Shown here in pieces: positions 16,571-25,471 of a stretch of 64,000 nt of DNA; positions within the stretch are counted from its first letter, which is position 1; every line of letters begins with the position of its first letter. A program made the translations under genes and the position numbers. The notes under the pieces were generated by a model, which saw nothing but the letters and a program-made list of their open reading frames with translations, searched no databases and was not told where the DNA came from. The stretch lies in assembly GCF_007751715.1 (NCBI RefSeq), contig NZ_CP036292.1, forward strand, positions 3,286,001-3,350,000, in the 5' to 3' direction. Source of the DNA: Rosistilla oblonga. Its GTDB lineage: Bacteria > Planctomycetota > Planctomycetia > Pirellulales > Pirellulaceae.

Positions 16571-18315
16571 TTCGTTGGCGCTATCTATTAACTCGTGTTG
16601 TGATCGTTGTCGTCGTGATCGCTTTGATCCGGTTGGCACTCGCTCCTGCTGTCCGCTACACAGCCATCCAAGCTTTGCAAAAAGCGACCGGAGGCCGCGT
16701 CGATATCGCTGAAACGCATCTCGATCTGTGGCCGCCGCGGATCTATTTTGAACAACTAGCGATCGCCGATCCGAGCAAGGAGCGGGAGGACGCTGTGCAA
16801 GTCGAGCTTATCGAGTTTCGGCTGCAACCGTCGGATCTTGTTCGCCGTCGCTGGGTTGTTGAGAAGGCGCGGATCACTGGGCTGAAAATCAACGAAGCCC
16901 GGACAACCGACGGCCGCCTGGCACCTCGTGAAACGCCGGTTGCAAGTGGCGAGAGCTTCTCGGGCAAGTTGGCCGGACTGTTGCAAGATTATGCCAAGGA
17001 CCATGCCACGGCATTTGCTCGCGATCTGCAGACGGTTCAGGTTTCCGAAGAGATCCGCACCCGTTGGAAGAATGAATACGAATCGTTGACAGGTCGGGCC
17101 AAGCAGCTCGAGGGAGCGATCCGCGAGGTCCGCGATGGCATCCAAGGAATCGATAACCCGCTCCGCGATCTGCCTCAGTTGCAGCGCGCGTTGGCACAGG
17201 CTGAATCGATCCGCCAGGAGCTGTTGGTGGTTCGCAAGGCGATCGACAATCTGCCGCTTGCAGTCCAAGAGGATTTGGCTCGCATGGAAGCGGCTCGCCG
17301 AGCCGACGTCGATCGAGTCGCTCAGTACATTCCGCTAGCCGATGGGCAGGAAGCGGATTTCAGTCCGGAGATGTTTCGTCAAGTCGTCACGACCCAGTTG
17401 GATCGCGTGCGGTCGTTCCTCGATGGCAGCCGTTCGGTCGCCGATTGGACCGTTGTCAGTCCCGACATGGAGCGTATCCGCGGCAAGGACATCAACTTTA
17501 TGTTGGGCAAGATGCCGCCAAACTGGCTGGTTCAACTGGCCGAGGTTTCGGGGCAGATCCAAGTCGATGGTGTGAAATACGATTTGCAGGGGGTGATGGA
17601 GAACATCACGACCCAGCCGCATTTGGCTAACGGACCGCTGGTCGGCCGGTTGAAGCTGGATGGGCCGCAATTGGTTCGCGTCGACTTCCAACGACACACC
17701 GAAGAGCAACGCAGTTGGGACGACGTCACCTTGCATTGGCCTCAGTTGCCAATCAACGCGCTGGCGGTTGGCGAATCGAAGCAGACTTCGATCCGGTTGG
17801 AGCCGGGCGGGGTGGAATTGTGGGTGCAGATGTCGGTCGAAGGCGATCAAGTCGACGGCAAGCTGATTTCGAAGATGCGAAACACGCACGTCTCCGCCGA
17901 GATCCCGTCGAACAAGTACAACGAAGCGTTGGTTGCATCGCTCTCGGATTCGTTGCAAAACGTCCGCGAAGTGAATGTGGAAGCACGTTTTGGCGGTCGC
18001 TGGGATACGATGAAGATCAACGTCGCCAGCAACCTCTCGGGGCTCTTTTCCAACGCGGTTCGCACCGGCGTTGCAGCTCAGACTGCAGCGACCAAGCAGC
18101 AGCTGATGGGGCTAGCCGACAACGCCTATCGCGAGCAGGTGGGAGAGTTGCAGGTCTGGCTGACAAAGCAACAGACCGAAGTGCGAAAGACGTTGACCGA
18201 TGTCGATGGCAGCGTCGAAGAGATCAGCCAAAAGCTGGTCAAGCAACTCGGCGCACCCGACCTCTACCTAGGCCGACTGCAACGGGGCCTAGAAGTCCCG
18301 ATGCCCAAGTTCTAA
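16567..18315 (+). CDS. TIGR03545-family protein (AsmA-like envelope protein)
   Basis: 582 residues from ATG 16567. An N-terminal membrane anchor (about residues 7-28, RVVIVVVVIALIRLAL) is followed by an AsmA/DUF748-like region (about 35-115: VDIAETHLDLWPPRIYFEQL) and a central coiled coil (about 150-255, rich in E, Q and R). The rest is mainly beta strand. The last 50 residues look helical (KQQTEVRKTLTDVDGSV). It is anchored in the inner membrane with most of the chain outside the cytoplasm. AsmA-like and TIGR03545 proteins have been proposed to act in lipid transport or outer-membrane assembly; that is only an inference here. It pairs with TIGR03546. Confidence 0.8.
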   Translation: MIRWRYLLTRVVIVVVVIALIRLALAPAVRYTAIQALQKATGGRVDIAETHLDLWPPRIYFEQLAIADPSKEREDAVQVELIEFRLQPSDLVRRRWVVEKARITGLKINEARTTDGRLAPRETPVASGESFSGKLAGLLQDYAKDHATAFARDLQTVQVSEEIRTRWKNEYESLTGRAKQLEGAIREVRDGIQGIDNPLRDLPQLQRALAQAESIRQELLVVRKAIDNLPLAVQEDLARMEAARRADVDRVAQYIPLADGQEADFSPEMFRQVVTTQLDRVRSFLDGSRSVADWTVVSPDMERIRGKDINFMLGKMPPNWLVQLAEVSGQIQVDGVKYDLQGVMENITTQPHLANGPLVGRLKLDGPQLVRVDFQRHTEEQRSWDDVTLHWPQLPINALAVGESKQTSIRLEPGGVELWVQMSVEGDQVDGKLISKMRNTHVSAEIPSNKYNEALVASLSDSLQNVREVNVEARFGGRWDTMKINVASNLSGLFSNAVRTGVAAQTAATKQQLMGLADNAYREQVGELQVWLTKQQTEVRKTLTDVDGSVEEISQKLVKQLGAPDLYLGRLQRGLEVPMPKF

Positions 18316-18344
18316 TCGCCGGCCACATCGGCCCTGCCCACCTT

Positions 18345-18428
18345 CGTTTAACCGCGTGCCCATCGGGCCGCGCGCTGGAGTGGAGGCTTCAGCCGATAGC
18401 TCGAGTGCGTTGCCGCCGCGGCTAAAGG
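18345..18428. repeat. Short dispersed repeat, copy 3 (core inverted)
   Basis: Left arm CGTTTAACCGCG at 18345-18356 and right arm CGCGGCTAAAGG at 18417-18428. Arms and flanks (GTGCCCATCGGGCCGCG, GCGTTGCCGCC) match the pair at 2.5 kb, but the core GGAGTGGAGGCTTCAGCCGA is the reverse complement of the core there. Confidence 0.8.
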
Positions 18429-18440
18429 ATCGCGCATCTT

Positions 18441-18521
18441 CGTTTAACCACGTGCCCATCGGGCCGCGCTGGAGTGGAGGCTTCAGCCGAACGCGAGGGG
18501 CGTTGCCACCGCGGCTAAACG
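18441..18521. repeat. Short dispersed repeat, copy 4 (core inverted)
   Basis: Left arm CGTTTAACCACG at 18441-18452 and right arm CGCGGCTAAACG at 18510-18521. The core at 18470-18490 (GGAGTGGAGGCTTCAGCCGA) has the same orientation as in copy 3. It lies between the ends of the convergent TIGR03545 and TPR genes, 12 bp after copy 3. Confidence 0.8.
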
Positions 18522-18527
18522 ATCACT

Positions 18528-19994
18528 TCACTGAGACTTACTGCGGTGCAACTCCGCGATGTCGCTTTTTCCCAGCTTGTCATAGATTACCGCGAGTCGC
18601 TCATGGACACGTTTTGGATTTTCGATTCGACCGATGATCGATTCGAAATCACTGCGCGATTCATCCCAACGCTGCAGCTTAAACAGGATCTCGGCATGCG
18701 TTGAAATCAGATCGGGATCGCCCGGACGCATTTTTATCGCCGCATCGACAAGCGTTAACGCACGATCGACGTCCTGTGGCTGGATTGCTGCAATGACCCA
18801 TGCCAGGTTGTTCATGAGCGTGGCGGATTTGAGGTCGCTGCGATAGGCAGCTTCCAAATGAAACAGCGCCTCGTCGAACTGCTCCGCCTTGGCGTAATAG
18901 GTCCCGAGGACTAGGTGAATGGTTTCGGGGTGTGGTGTTTCGGTAAGCGCTTGCTTCAAATGGACCTCGTACTTGTCGTCCAGAAACTCATACGGCCCGA
19001 CGATTCGCGCCAGACGTGCCATTACCTGTAAATTGTTGCCGCGGAACTTCAGCATCTGATCCAACAGGGCTAGTTGCTTCCGCAGGATCTGCAGCGAATA
19101 GGTTTCATCGCTCAATCGATCGAACTCTCGCAGCGAGATTCTGACATAGACCTCCGTCAACAGTTCCTTCTGGTCGTCGTTTGCCAACCGCATCCCTTCG
19201 TTCAGCAGTTGCGTTGCTTCGGTAAACTCGCCGGCCTGCTGCAACATGTTGGCGAGCGCCGATCGGACGTTGAAATTTTCGGGGTCGATCGCGATTTGCG
19301 ACTTCAAAAACTGCACTGCGTTTTCGGCATAGCGTTTGGCTGAGGTTTGGTCCTGATTGGCCGCGGCGAGGTGAGCGAGCGTGACGTAGAAATCGCGATG
19401 CTGCGTTGCGACGGGCTCCAATGTTTCGATCGCCCCATCGACGCGGCCGGTTTGCGCTAGGATCTGGGCCAACGCTCCGGCGGCATCGCGACTCTCTGGA
19501 GCCTTTTCAAAAGCAATCCTGGCGAACGCTTCGCTACTGTTTAACATCGCTCTACGTTGCTCATCGTTTTCGGCGTTTGGCAATGCTTCCATGCGGATCT
19601 CGACCGCTAGGAGAGCAGCTTCCACCGCCGTGCCACGGTCGGCGTTGGCAATCACGTCTTGGAGGATTTTGATAGCCACCTCGTGCTCGCCGTCCTGATG
19701 CGTGGCTTCCGCCAGGGCCAACTGAACTCGCGGTTCGTCGGGGCGGATCTGCAACGCCCGTTCGAACCAAAGTTTGGCACGGGCGTGATCGTCGACTTGC
19801 ATCGCCCCGACGCCGGCCCGTTGGTACTGATCGAATCGTTTTATCTGAACCGACTTGGGAGACGACATTCCGACTATCAAACCGACGCTGGCGATACCAA
19901 GCAGAGCGGGCACGCCGGCAAGTAGGGAAAAGTAGTTGCGTGTTGTAAACCAATCGCTTGTGAAGGCTCGTAGCGAGGAGAAGATATCGATCAT
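18528..19994 (-). CDS. Membrane-anchored TPR protein of the exosortase/EPS locus
   Basis: 488 residues from ATG 19994, which overlaps the exosortase stop (ATGA), so the two genes are coupled. A single transmembrane segment lies at about residues 21-42 (YFSLLAGVPALLGIASVGLIV). The remaining 440 residues are TPR-like repeats (for example AKLWFERALQIRPDEPRVQ and the last pair near 400-470), which would lie on the far side of the membrane. TPR proteins of this type accompany exosortase or PEP-CTERM loci (PrsT-like), where they may act in secretion or assembly of the polysaccharide. That role is inferred from the position. Confidence 0.8.
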   Translation of the reverse strand: MIDIFSSLRAFTSDWFTTRNYFSLLAGVPALLGIASVGLIVGMSSPKSVQIKRFDQYQRAGVGAMQVDDHARAKLWFERALQIRPDEPRVQLALAEATHQDGEHEVAIKILQDVIANADRGTAVEAALLAVEIRMEALPNAENDEQRRAMLNSSEAFARIAFEKAPESRDAAGALAQILAQTGRVDGAIETLEPVATQHRDFYVTLAHLAAANQDQTSAKRYAENAVQFLKSQIAIDPENFNVRSALANMLQQAGEFTEATQLLNEGMRLANDDQKELLTEVYVRISLREFDRLSDETYSLQILRKQLALLDQMLKFRGNNLQVMARLARIVGPYEFLDDKYEVHLKQALTETPHPETIHLVLGTYYAKAEQFDEALFHLEAAYRSDLKSATLMNNLAWVIAAIQPQDVDRALTLVDAAIKMRPGDPDLISTHAEILFKLQRWDESRSDFESIIGRIENPKRVHERLAVIYDKLGKSDIAELHRSKSQ

Positions 19995-21712
19995 CGTGTG
20001 CTTCCTCCATCGTTGGTGTCTGATTTTGTCGACGATGCCATTTCGAGGGGAGCTCGATTCTTTTTCGGTTCGAGTTCGGATCGCAAAACGCTCCGCATCG
20101 CAGTGAAGTGACCGACAAGCTGCTCTACCATCTCGGTATCTTTTCCACTGACATTCGAGACAAACAGCTGCACCTGTACGGCGCCGTCGTTTATGTGCAG
20201 CCAATCGTTGACGCCGCGGCGAAGGCGGGTGTCGATAGCGCCGGATAACGAGCGTTTTTCTTTTCCAAGAAAGATGCCTCCATCGGTATCAAGGGCGGAG
20301 TACAAGACCACGCCTTCGATCCCTCCGGTGCGCTTCATCGAGAGTATCGTCAGGGGCCAGCTTGAGTCGTCGAGTCCCGGTCGCTGTGTGATCTCTTCCA
20401 TTGTCCATCCGATACCTCGGTAGCAAACCGACAGATCGTGTTGCACCTGCCACAGGTAGTCGATCGACAGACGCCCCGACCAATGCGGCGCCGATGCGGT
20501 CCAAGAGCGAGAATGTTTCCCCCACGCGCTCATGAATTCACGTTCGGTGACTGTGTAGCCGTCAATGTTGACGTTGTCCAGTTTTCCCTCTCCTGCGCGG
20601 GACCAGAAATTGGCATCCAATAGTTCGTGCAGTCGATCGACGGCGTGGCCATTCGCCAGCCTTGCCGATTGCATCGCGGATCCTGCGGTATTGGCGCCAA
20701 CGAGGAACATCGCCAATACAATGCCTCCGCAGAGTCCACTCCAGCGAACCAGCGGCGAGATACTGCCGGCCGATGCTGCTTGAAGTTGTGGTTTGTTGAT
20801 CTGTGATTTGTTCCCCGACGCTGCAAAGCGGTTCCAGATTTTATGGAAAACTGTAGTCGACTGACGGTCGATGAAATCGGCCTTTACTGGACTTAAAAAG
20901 AAGGTGACAAGACTTGCTGTCGACCAACACATCCCGATAGCGAAGGCAAAGACAACCAGCCCCAGCAGTTCGTGTTTCCATCCTGTCAAAAGGTCGATCT
21001 GCCAGGCATCCCACGCGAAGACTACAGCCACGATGCGGACAACGTTGGTAACCAGAGCCCAAAAAACGCTCACCCCCAACAGGCCGACGCTCACAAACAG
21101 CGATCGACGCGTCAAGACGCACAGGACGCCGGTAGCGGCGGCGAGCGAGAAGAGCGAATGGACGCCGGCGCACGCCTCTTCGACAAAAAACGTATGCTCG
21201 GGGAGGACTGTCAAATTGCCCCGCATCAAGTGCGATACGCCGATGAAATCCAACAGTTCGGATGAGGCGACAGAGGCAAACCGCTGCAGTTGCTGGATCA
21301 GTTGGACATCGAGGCTAAGCGGTGGCGGCAAGATAAGCAGGAACAGCATCGCGGCAGCGACAAGGCTGTTGCGATTGTTCCCTTGTACCCAAAAACTGCC
21401 AGCCAGTAGGCTCAGGAATATCGCGACGCCGGATAACCACGCGGGGCCCAGTATCGGCGACAACAGGAGAGCCGCTACGGCGCCGCCGCCGACAGCGAGC
21501 GACAAGACGCGATTCCAACCACGGGGCATGGAAAGCTCGAGCGGCCTTGATGCCCAGAAAAAGTAGATGATCGCAGCGACGATTAACGGGAAAAAGCGAT
21601 AGTGTTCGCGGTTCCAAAGGTAACTTGAAAAGTTCCAAATCGGAAAAGCGAAGACCAGCATTGCGACGGCAATCGCAATGCCTCGCCAATACTTTGGAGA
21701 GGTGGGGGACAT
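19991..21712 (-). CDS. xrtU: Exosortase with C-terminal EpsI-like domain (exosortase U type)
   Basis: 573 residues from ATG 21712; the first ATG in the frame (21835) overlaps a terminator and gives an untypical start. The N-terminal half is polytopic with about seven to eight hydrophobic segments. The catalytic triad can be seen: C181 (VEEACAGVHSLFS), R226 (NVVRIVAV) and H247 (GWKHELLG), arranged as in XrtA-type exosortases. From about residue 290, a transmembrane segment at 325-345 is followed by a globular domain similar to EpsI/DUF3485 partners, so both activities are fused. It should cleave PEP-CTERM proteins, for instance the one encoded immediately upstream, and attach them to the cell surface. 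The 'U' subtype is inferred from the host group. Confidence 0.88.
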   Translation of the reverse strand: MSPTSPKYWRGIAIAVAMLVFAFPIWNFSSYLWNREHYRFFPLIVAAIIYFFWASRPLELSMPRGWNRVLSLAVGGGAVAALLLSPILGPAWLSGVAIFLSLLAGSFWVQGNNRNSLVAAAMLFLLILPPPLSLDVQLIQQLQRFASVASSELLDFIGVSHLMRGNLTVLPEHTFFVEEACAGVHSLFSLAAATGVLCVLTRRSLFVSVGLLGVSVFWALVTNVVRIVAVVFAWDAWQIDLLTGWKHELLGLVVFAFAIGMCWSTASLVTFFLSPVKADFIDRQSTTVFHKIWNRFAASGNKSQINKPQLQAASAGSISPLVRWSGLCGGIVLAMFLVGANTAGSAMQSARLANGHAVDRLHELLDANFWSRAGEGKLDNVNIDGYTVTEREFMSAWGKHSRSWTASAPHWSGRLSIDYLWQVQHDLSVCYRGIGWTMEEITQRPGLDDSSWPLTILSMKRTGGIEGVVLYSALDTDGGIFLGKEKRSLSGAIDTRLRRGVNDWLHINDGAVQVQLFVSNVSGKDTEMVEQLVGHFTAMRSVLRSELEPKKNRAPLEMASSTKSDTNDGGSTR

Positions 21713-21816
21713 CGAGTTCTCGTTTACCTCTGCTAGATGATGAATGTTATGCTTTGCTTGGTATCGTGCCAGCCTAATTGCTGCGGGGGCGATCCATGAA
21801 AAATCTGGGGGCGCAT

Positions 21817-21850
21817 AAAAAAAGAGAACACCCACGAAGCGATGTTCTCT
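21817..21850 (-). terminator. Intrinsic terminator between the PEP-CTERM gene and the exosortase gene
   Basis: On the minus strand an 8-bp stem (AGAGAACA, 21843-21850 with 21823-21830) is followed by about seven T (21817-21823). It lies 24 bp beyond the PEP-CTERM stop, so that gene forms its own transcript and the exosortase gene depends on read-through or its own promoter. Confidence 0.8.
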
Positions 21851-21873
21851 TCTGAAATTGACGCCTATACAGA

Positions 21874-22566
21874 CTATGCGACCCTCGCTGGCCGCCGCCG
21901 GCGATAGCGGCGAACCGCAGCTCCAGAAAGTCCGGCCAAACCTAACAAAGCCATGCTCGAGGGTTCTGGAGTTGCTGTGGCCGAGAAGGAGGTAAGGGTG
22001 GTCGCAAAGGGATTTGCTCCTGCGGCCCCGTTAAGCTGCAGGCGTAGCGTGCGAATTCCACTTGCTGAAGCAAAGTTATACGTCGACACGCCGGAGCCAT
22101 CGACAGAAAGACCGCCTGCCGATCCAGCGATAGGATTTCCGAGGTTGTCATACGCTAGCACGCCGAGCGTGGCGGCTCCTGTCTGGGCGGTTTCGAAGGT
22201 TTCCCCGGGCATGCCTTGGGAAACAAAGCCGGTAAAGCTGACAGAACTCGCAAGTATGCTATCGAAGCTTACAAAGGCGAACGCGCTGCCTGGTGCCGCC
22301 AGTTGCAATCCGAAAGCTCGGTTGGATGTCGAGTTGTAGAATTGGGAACTGTCTGTGAAGCCTGGCGCAAATAGAGCGCCAGGAGAACCGGCAAATGTGC
22401 CCAGTGGCCCTGCGCCAAATGTTGCTTGGAATCCCGGATTGATTCCCGAGACCGCAGTAAAGCTAGCGTCGCCGTCGCTAGCGCCGGTGAAGTTCGTCGA
22501 GATGCTTGCATGTGCGGAAATCGCACAAACACACACCAGAACCAGAGAAAGGTTAGTCCGCAACAT
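21874..22566 (-). CDS. PEP-CTERM sorting-domain protein
   Basis: 230 residues from ATG 22566. A signal peptide occupies residues 1-20 (LSLVLVCVCAISAHA). The body is low in charge, rich in Gly, Ser, Thr, Ala and Phe, and has no catalytic motif. The tail (about residues 199-230) is a canonical PEP-CTERM: TPEPSSMALLGLAGL, a hydrophobic helix, then an Arg-rich cluster RRYRRRRPAR. It is a predicted substrate of the neighbouring exosortase and would end on the cell surface or in the exopolysaccharide matrix. The gene has its own terminator and a candidate promoter. Confidence 0.92.
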   Translation of the reverse strand: MLRTNLSLVLVCVCAISAHASISTNFTGASDGDASFTAVSGINPGFQATFGAGPLGTFAGSPGALFAPGFTDSSQFYNSTSNRAFGLQLAAPGSAFAFVSFDSILASSVSFTGFVSQGMPGETFETAQTGAATLGVLAYDNLGNPIAGSAGGLSVDGSGVSTYNFASASGIRTLRLQLNGAAGANPFATTLTSFSATATPEPSSMALLGLAGLSGAAVRRYRRRRPARVA

Positions 22567-22613
22567 CTGTACCCCAATCGTGTTAAGTAAAGAAAATGGC
22601 ATCAATGGTGAAC

Positions 22614-22641
22614 ATTGTATCAGTGTAGGAACCGTAGGCAA
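22614..22641 (-). promoter_or_regulatory. Candidate sigma-70-type promoter of the PEP-CTERM gene
   Basis: On the minus strand TTGCCT (22636-22641) and TACAAT (22614-22619) are spaced by 16 bp, about 48 bp before the start codon. A chance match is possible in a region this long. Confidence 0.4.
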
Positions 22642-23087
22642 GCTGTTTTGGCGATATTTTCGGATTCGACGACTGGGGAGTGTAAGCCCTTGTGCGCTAA
22701 AGCCTCTGTTGCGGTTGCCCAGAACAGCACTAATAGTTGTCCGGCGACGGGAGAACGCGAGATGCGAAGAGAGGGGGGGAGCGGGCGCCGACGGAGAATC
22801 CGTGGGATAAAGAGAGTCCCGTAAGTGAGCGAGACTACTGGCGTCGTCCAGATTCGGAACTACAAGTCGCCGCGATCAGGCGAAAAGAATGAAATGATCG
22901 CCCAAAAAAGAGGACGCGGCTGAGCACAAGCAGGCGTTGGAGGAGGCGTTGCTGATCTGCGAGGCTTCGCTCCAGCGAGCGATCTGTGATTCCACACGGC
23001 AAATTCGCGCCAGAGTTTACCGAAACCGTTACGGTATTCGGAGTTGGGGGGGCAGCGAGCCCACTGGCTCTATCGAATGCTGCTATC
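22642..23087. other. Intergenic region between glycosyltransferase and PEP-CTERM genes
   Basis: About 450 bp with only short frames without protein character. It separates the exosortase part of the locus from the glycosyltransferase genes. No repeat or RNA gene is recognised. Confidence 0.4.
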
Positions 23088-24311
23088 TCACCCGCCGGCG
23101 GTGCTGGGGGGCTGTGCTTGTGGGCTCTGATCACCTCTGCAGGAGATCGATGAATAGACCTCCAAGAGTTTCTCGATTCGCGTCGATAGGTTGAACGACA
23201 TTTCAACCTTCCTGCGGGCTGCAGAGCCCATCTGCTGCCGTTTACAACTGTCGAATAGCAGCGACTGGAGACACTCCGCGAGAGCTTTCACATCGCCGGT
23301 TGGAAAGGTGAGGCCGTCCTCGCGATCATTGACGAGGTCGCGATTCCCCGGGATGTCGGAGACAATCGCTGGCAGGCCACACGCTAAGGCTTCAAGGATT
23401 GCCAACGGCATCCCTTCCCAGAGTGACGGCAGCACGAATACGTCAAAAGCAGGAAGTAGTTCCGCCACGTCGTCACGCCACCCAAGCAGATGGATGCGAT
23501 CGCCCGCTCCAGCCTTGTCTATTGCTGCTTCCACCTCTGGCCTCAACTCGCCATCACCTACAAGGACAAAGTGGGCTTCGTCGTGTTTCGCAACTAAATC
23601 GATCGCCGCGCGGACAAATGTCAGCGGAGCTTTTTGCGGCCATAGCCGCCCAACCATCACAGCGATCGGTTGATCCGATGGAAGATTGAGTCTCGCACGA
23701 AGTGCGTCGCGTTGGGAACTGGAAATCGGCGCGAAGAGTGATAGGTCGACACCGTTCGGCAGTAGCTTCAGTTTTCGCCTGGAGATTCCTAAGTTTTCGG
23801 CGATACGGAGGTCATTCGAATTCAAGCAGATGACTACGTCGCAGCACTTCCCGCCGACATATTCCATCCACGCATACAGTTTACGCTTCCAACGAGATTT
23901 CTCCGCAGGAAAGGCGAATCCGTGGACCGTGTGTGCGATCACTTCCGTCCCTGCACACCGTGCAGCCAATCGTCCCAGGACCCCGGTCTTCGATGAGTGT
24001 GTGTGTACGATATCGAACTTTTCGGATCGCATTAGTCGCCACAGCCGCAACAGCGAGCGGAGGTCGTTCCATGGAGATATCGGACGGGTCAAGGTCGGTA
24101 CGGTTTCGCAGCGAATTCCTTCCTTTACGGCCAATTCGGTCAGTGGGCCCGTCGTTTGGCAGATCAGGGTTCGTCTGTAAGTGTCGGGAGCCAACGAGGT
24201 CAACTCCTGCAACGTCACTCTCTGAACACCACTCAAAAGCGGTAGCAATTGCAGGTGCGCAATTTTAATCACGGGGGAGACTTCGTTTGTGGCGGAACCG
24301 GAATGTTTCAA
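23088..24311 (-). CDS. GT4-family glycosyltransferase
   Basis: 407 residues. The start is a TTG at 24311 that overlaps the stop of the preceding glycosyltransferase gene (TTGA); a GTG at 24272 is an alternative that starts close to the first strand (VIKIAHLQLLP). A GT-B fold is indicated by the N-terminal G-rich region (SGVQR), the VHTHSSKTG segment near residue 100, the nucleotide-binding LVGDGELRPE and the E-x7-E motif (WEGMPLAILEA). It transfers a sugar from an activated donor, at the cytoplasmic face of the membrane, in building the exopolysaccharide repeat unit. Donor and acceptor cannot be predicted. Confidence 0.88.
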   Translation of the reverse strand: MKHSGSATNEVSPVIKIAHLQLLPLLSGVQRVTLQELTSLAPDTYRRTLICQTTGPLTELAVKEGIRCETVPTLTRPISPWNDLRSLLRLWRLMRSEKFDIVHTHSSKTGVLGRLAARCAGTEVIAHTVHGFAFPAEKSRWKRKLYAWMEYVGGKCCDVVICLNSNDLRIAENLGISRRKLKLLPNGVDLSLFAPISSSQRDALRARLNLPSDQPIAVMVGRLWPQKAPLTFVRAAIDLVAKHDEAHFVLVGDGELRPEVEAAIDKAGAGDRIHLLGWRDDVAELLPAFDVFVLPSLWEGMPLAILEALACGLPAIVSDIPGNRDLVNDREDGLTFPTGDVKALAECLQSLLFDSCKRQQMGSAARRKVEMSFNLSTRIEKLLEVYSSISCRGDQSPQAQPPSTAGG

Positions 24312-25471
24312 TGGACTAAGTCTTCCAACAACTTGCAGATTTTTTGCATTTGTACGGGGCGGTTGTATTCACGCTCTACCCTCAGTCGCCCTTTGTTCCC
24401 CATCTGTTTGCGCAAGTCTGCATCACTTCCCAAACGCGCAAGACACTCCAACAGATGGTCGGGTGAATCACCATCGAAGATCAATCCTGTTTCACCATCG
24501 ACGACTACCTCGGGGATGCCTCCCGCACGCGCTCCAACGACGGGCAACCGACACGCCATCGCTTCTGCGGTGACTTGCCCCATACCTTCATAACGTGATG
24601 CAAGGACAAAAATGTCCAGGCTTTGCATCAGGGTTGGGATATCGGAGCGTTGCCCCAAGAAGCGGACTTGGGGATGGTCACGAAACGGCAAGCTCTCGAA
24701 ATATTGCCTGTCCTCTTCGCTGTCCGTCCAGGAGCCTGCGATCAAGACAACTGCGTTAGGGAGCGTCTGGAGCAATTGTGGCAGAATCTTGAGCACGCGG
24801 TCCTGCGCCTTACGGTGGCAGACGGTGCCGACCAGCCCGATGGCAATTTGATCCGAAGAAATCTCAAACCTCGCTCGATCCGCAGGAACTCCATCGAACT
24901 GCGTCAAGTCGGCACCATTAGGGACGAGACTTATCTTGTCTCGATACCGCTGGCACTGGCGGGAAGAAAACTTGGAAAGAACCGCTTCGGAGATAATCGC
25001 AACGCGATTGACTAACGGTAGTTCGATCCTGTCCAACCATCCGTGCGGTTTGTCCAGTTTGTCCCAGATCATCACCGGGATGCCCAGGCTGCGCGCTGCC
25101 ACACCCACTGTTAACAAGCCACGCATGTCGTTGCAGAAAACCGCCCGGACATCTTTGTCTTGGAGCGCTTTTCGGAGTTGCCGCAGATAAGCAACGCCTT
25201 GAGTACCGTTCCGCAACTTGCCAACGAATCCATCGTCGTAGATCGCTCCCCCATACCGGCTTAATCTCGCAGGTTGGGGAAACTCCCACACCAGATGATC
25301 CAAGGAACGCAGCTTGTCGACATAAACGCCACCTCCAGGCGTCATCACGACGGCATCAGCCAGCTTGGAATCCCACTGCGATAACAGCGACAGTAAAGTC
25401 CGCTGCTGACCCGCAATCACTTGGGGATAGCTTTCGACGAATAAAACTTGGGCGTGATTGGGACTGTTCAT
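24308..25471 (-). CDS. GT4-family glycosyltransferase
   Basis: 387 residues, overlapping both neighbours by four bases, so it is part of one translationally coupled set. The C-terminal Rossmann domain contains GLVGTVCHRKAQDRVL, VLIAGSWTDSEEDR and the E-x7-E motif (RYEGMGQVTAEAMACR). The N-terminal domain is shorter than usual but has the expected alpha/beta character. It is probably a cytoplasmic, retaining sugar transferase of exopolysaccharide synthesis. Donor unknown. Confidence 0.88.
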   Translation of the reverse strand: MNSPNHAQVLFVESYPQVIAGQQRTLLSLLSQWDSKLADAVVMTPGGGVYVDKLRSLDHLVWEFPQPARLSRYGGAIYDDGFVGKLRNGTQGVAYLRQLRKALQDKDVRAVFCNDMRGLLTVGVAARSLGIPVMIWDKLDKPHGWLDRIELPLVNRVAIISEAVLSKFSSRQCQRYRDKISLVPNGADLTQFDGVPADRARFEISSDQIAIGLVGTVCHRKAQDRVLKILPQLLQTLPNAVVLIAGSWTDSEEDRQYFESLPFRDHPQVRFLGQRSDIPTLMQSLDIFVLASRYEGMGQVTAEAMACRLPVVGARAGGIPEVVVDGETGLIFDGDSPDHLLECLARLGSDADLRKQMGNKGRLRVEREYNRPVQMQKICKLLEDLVH

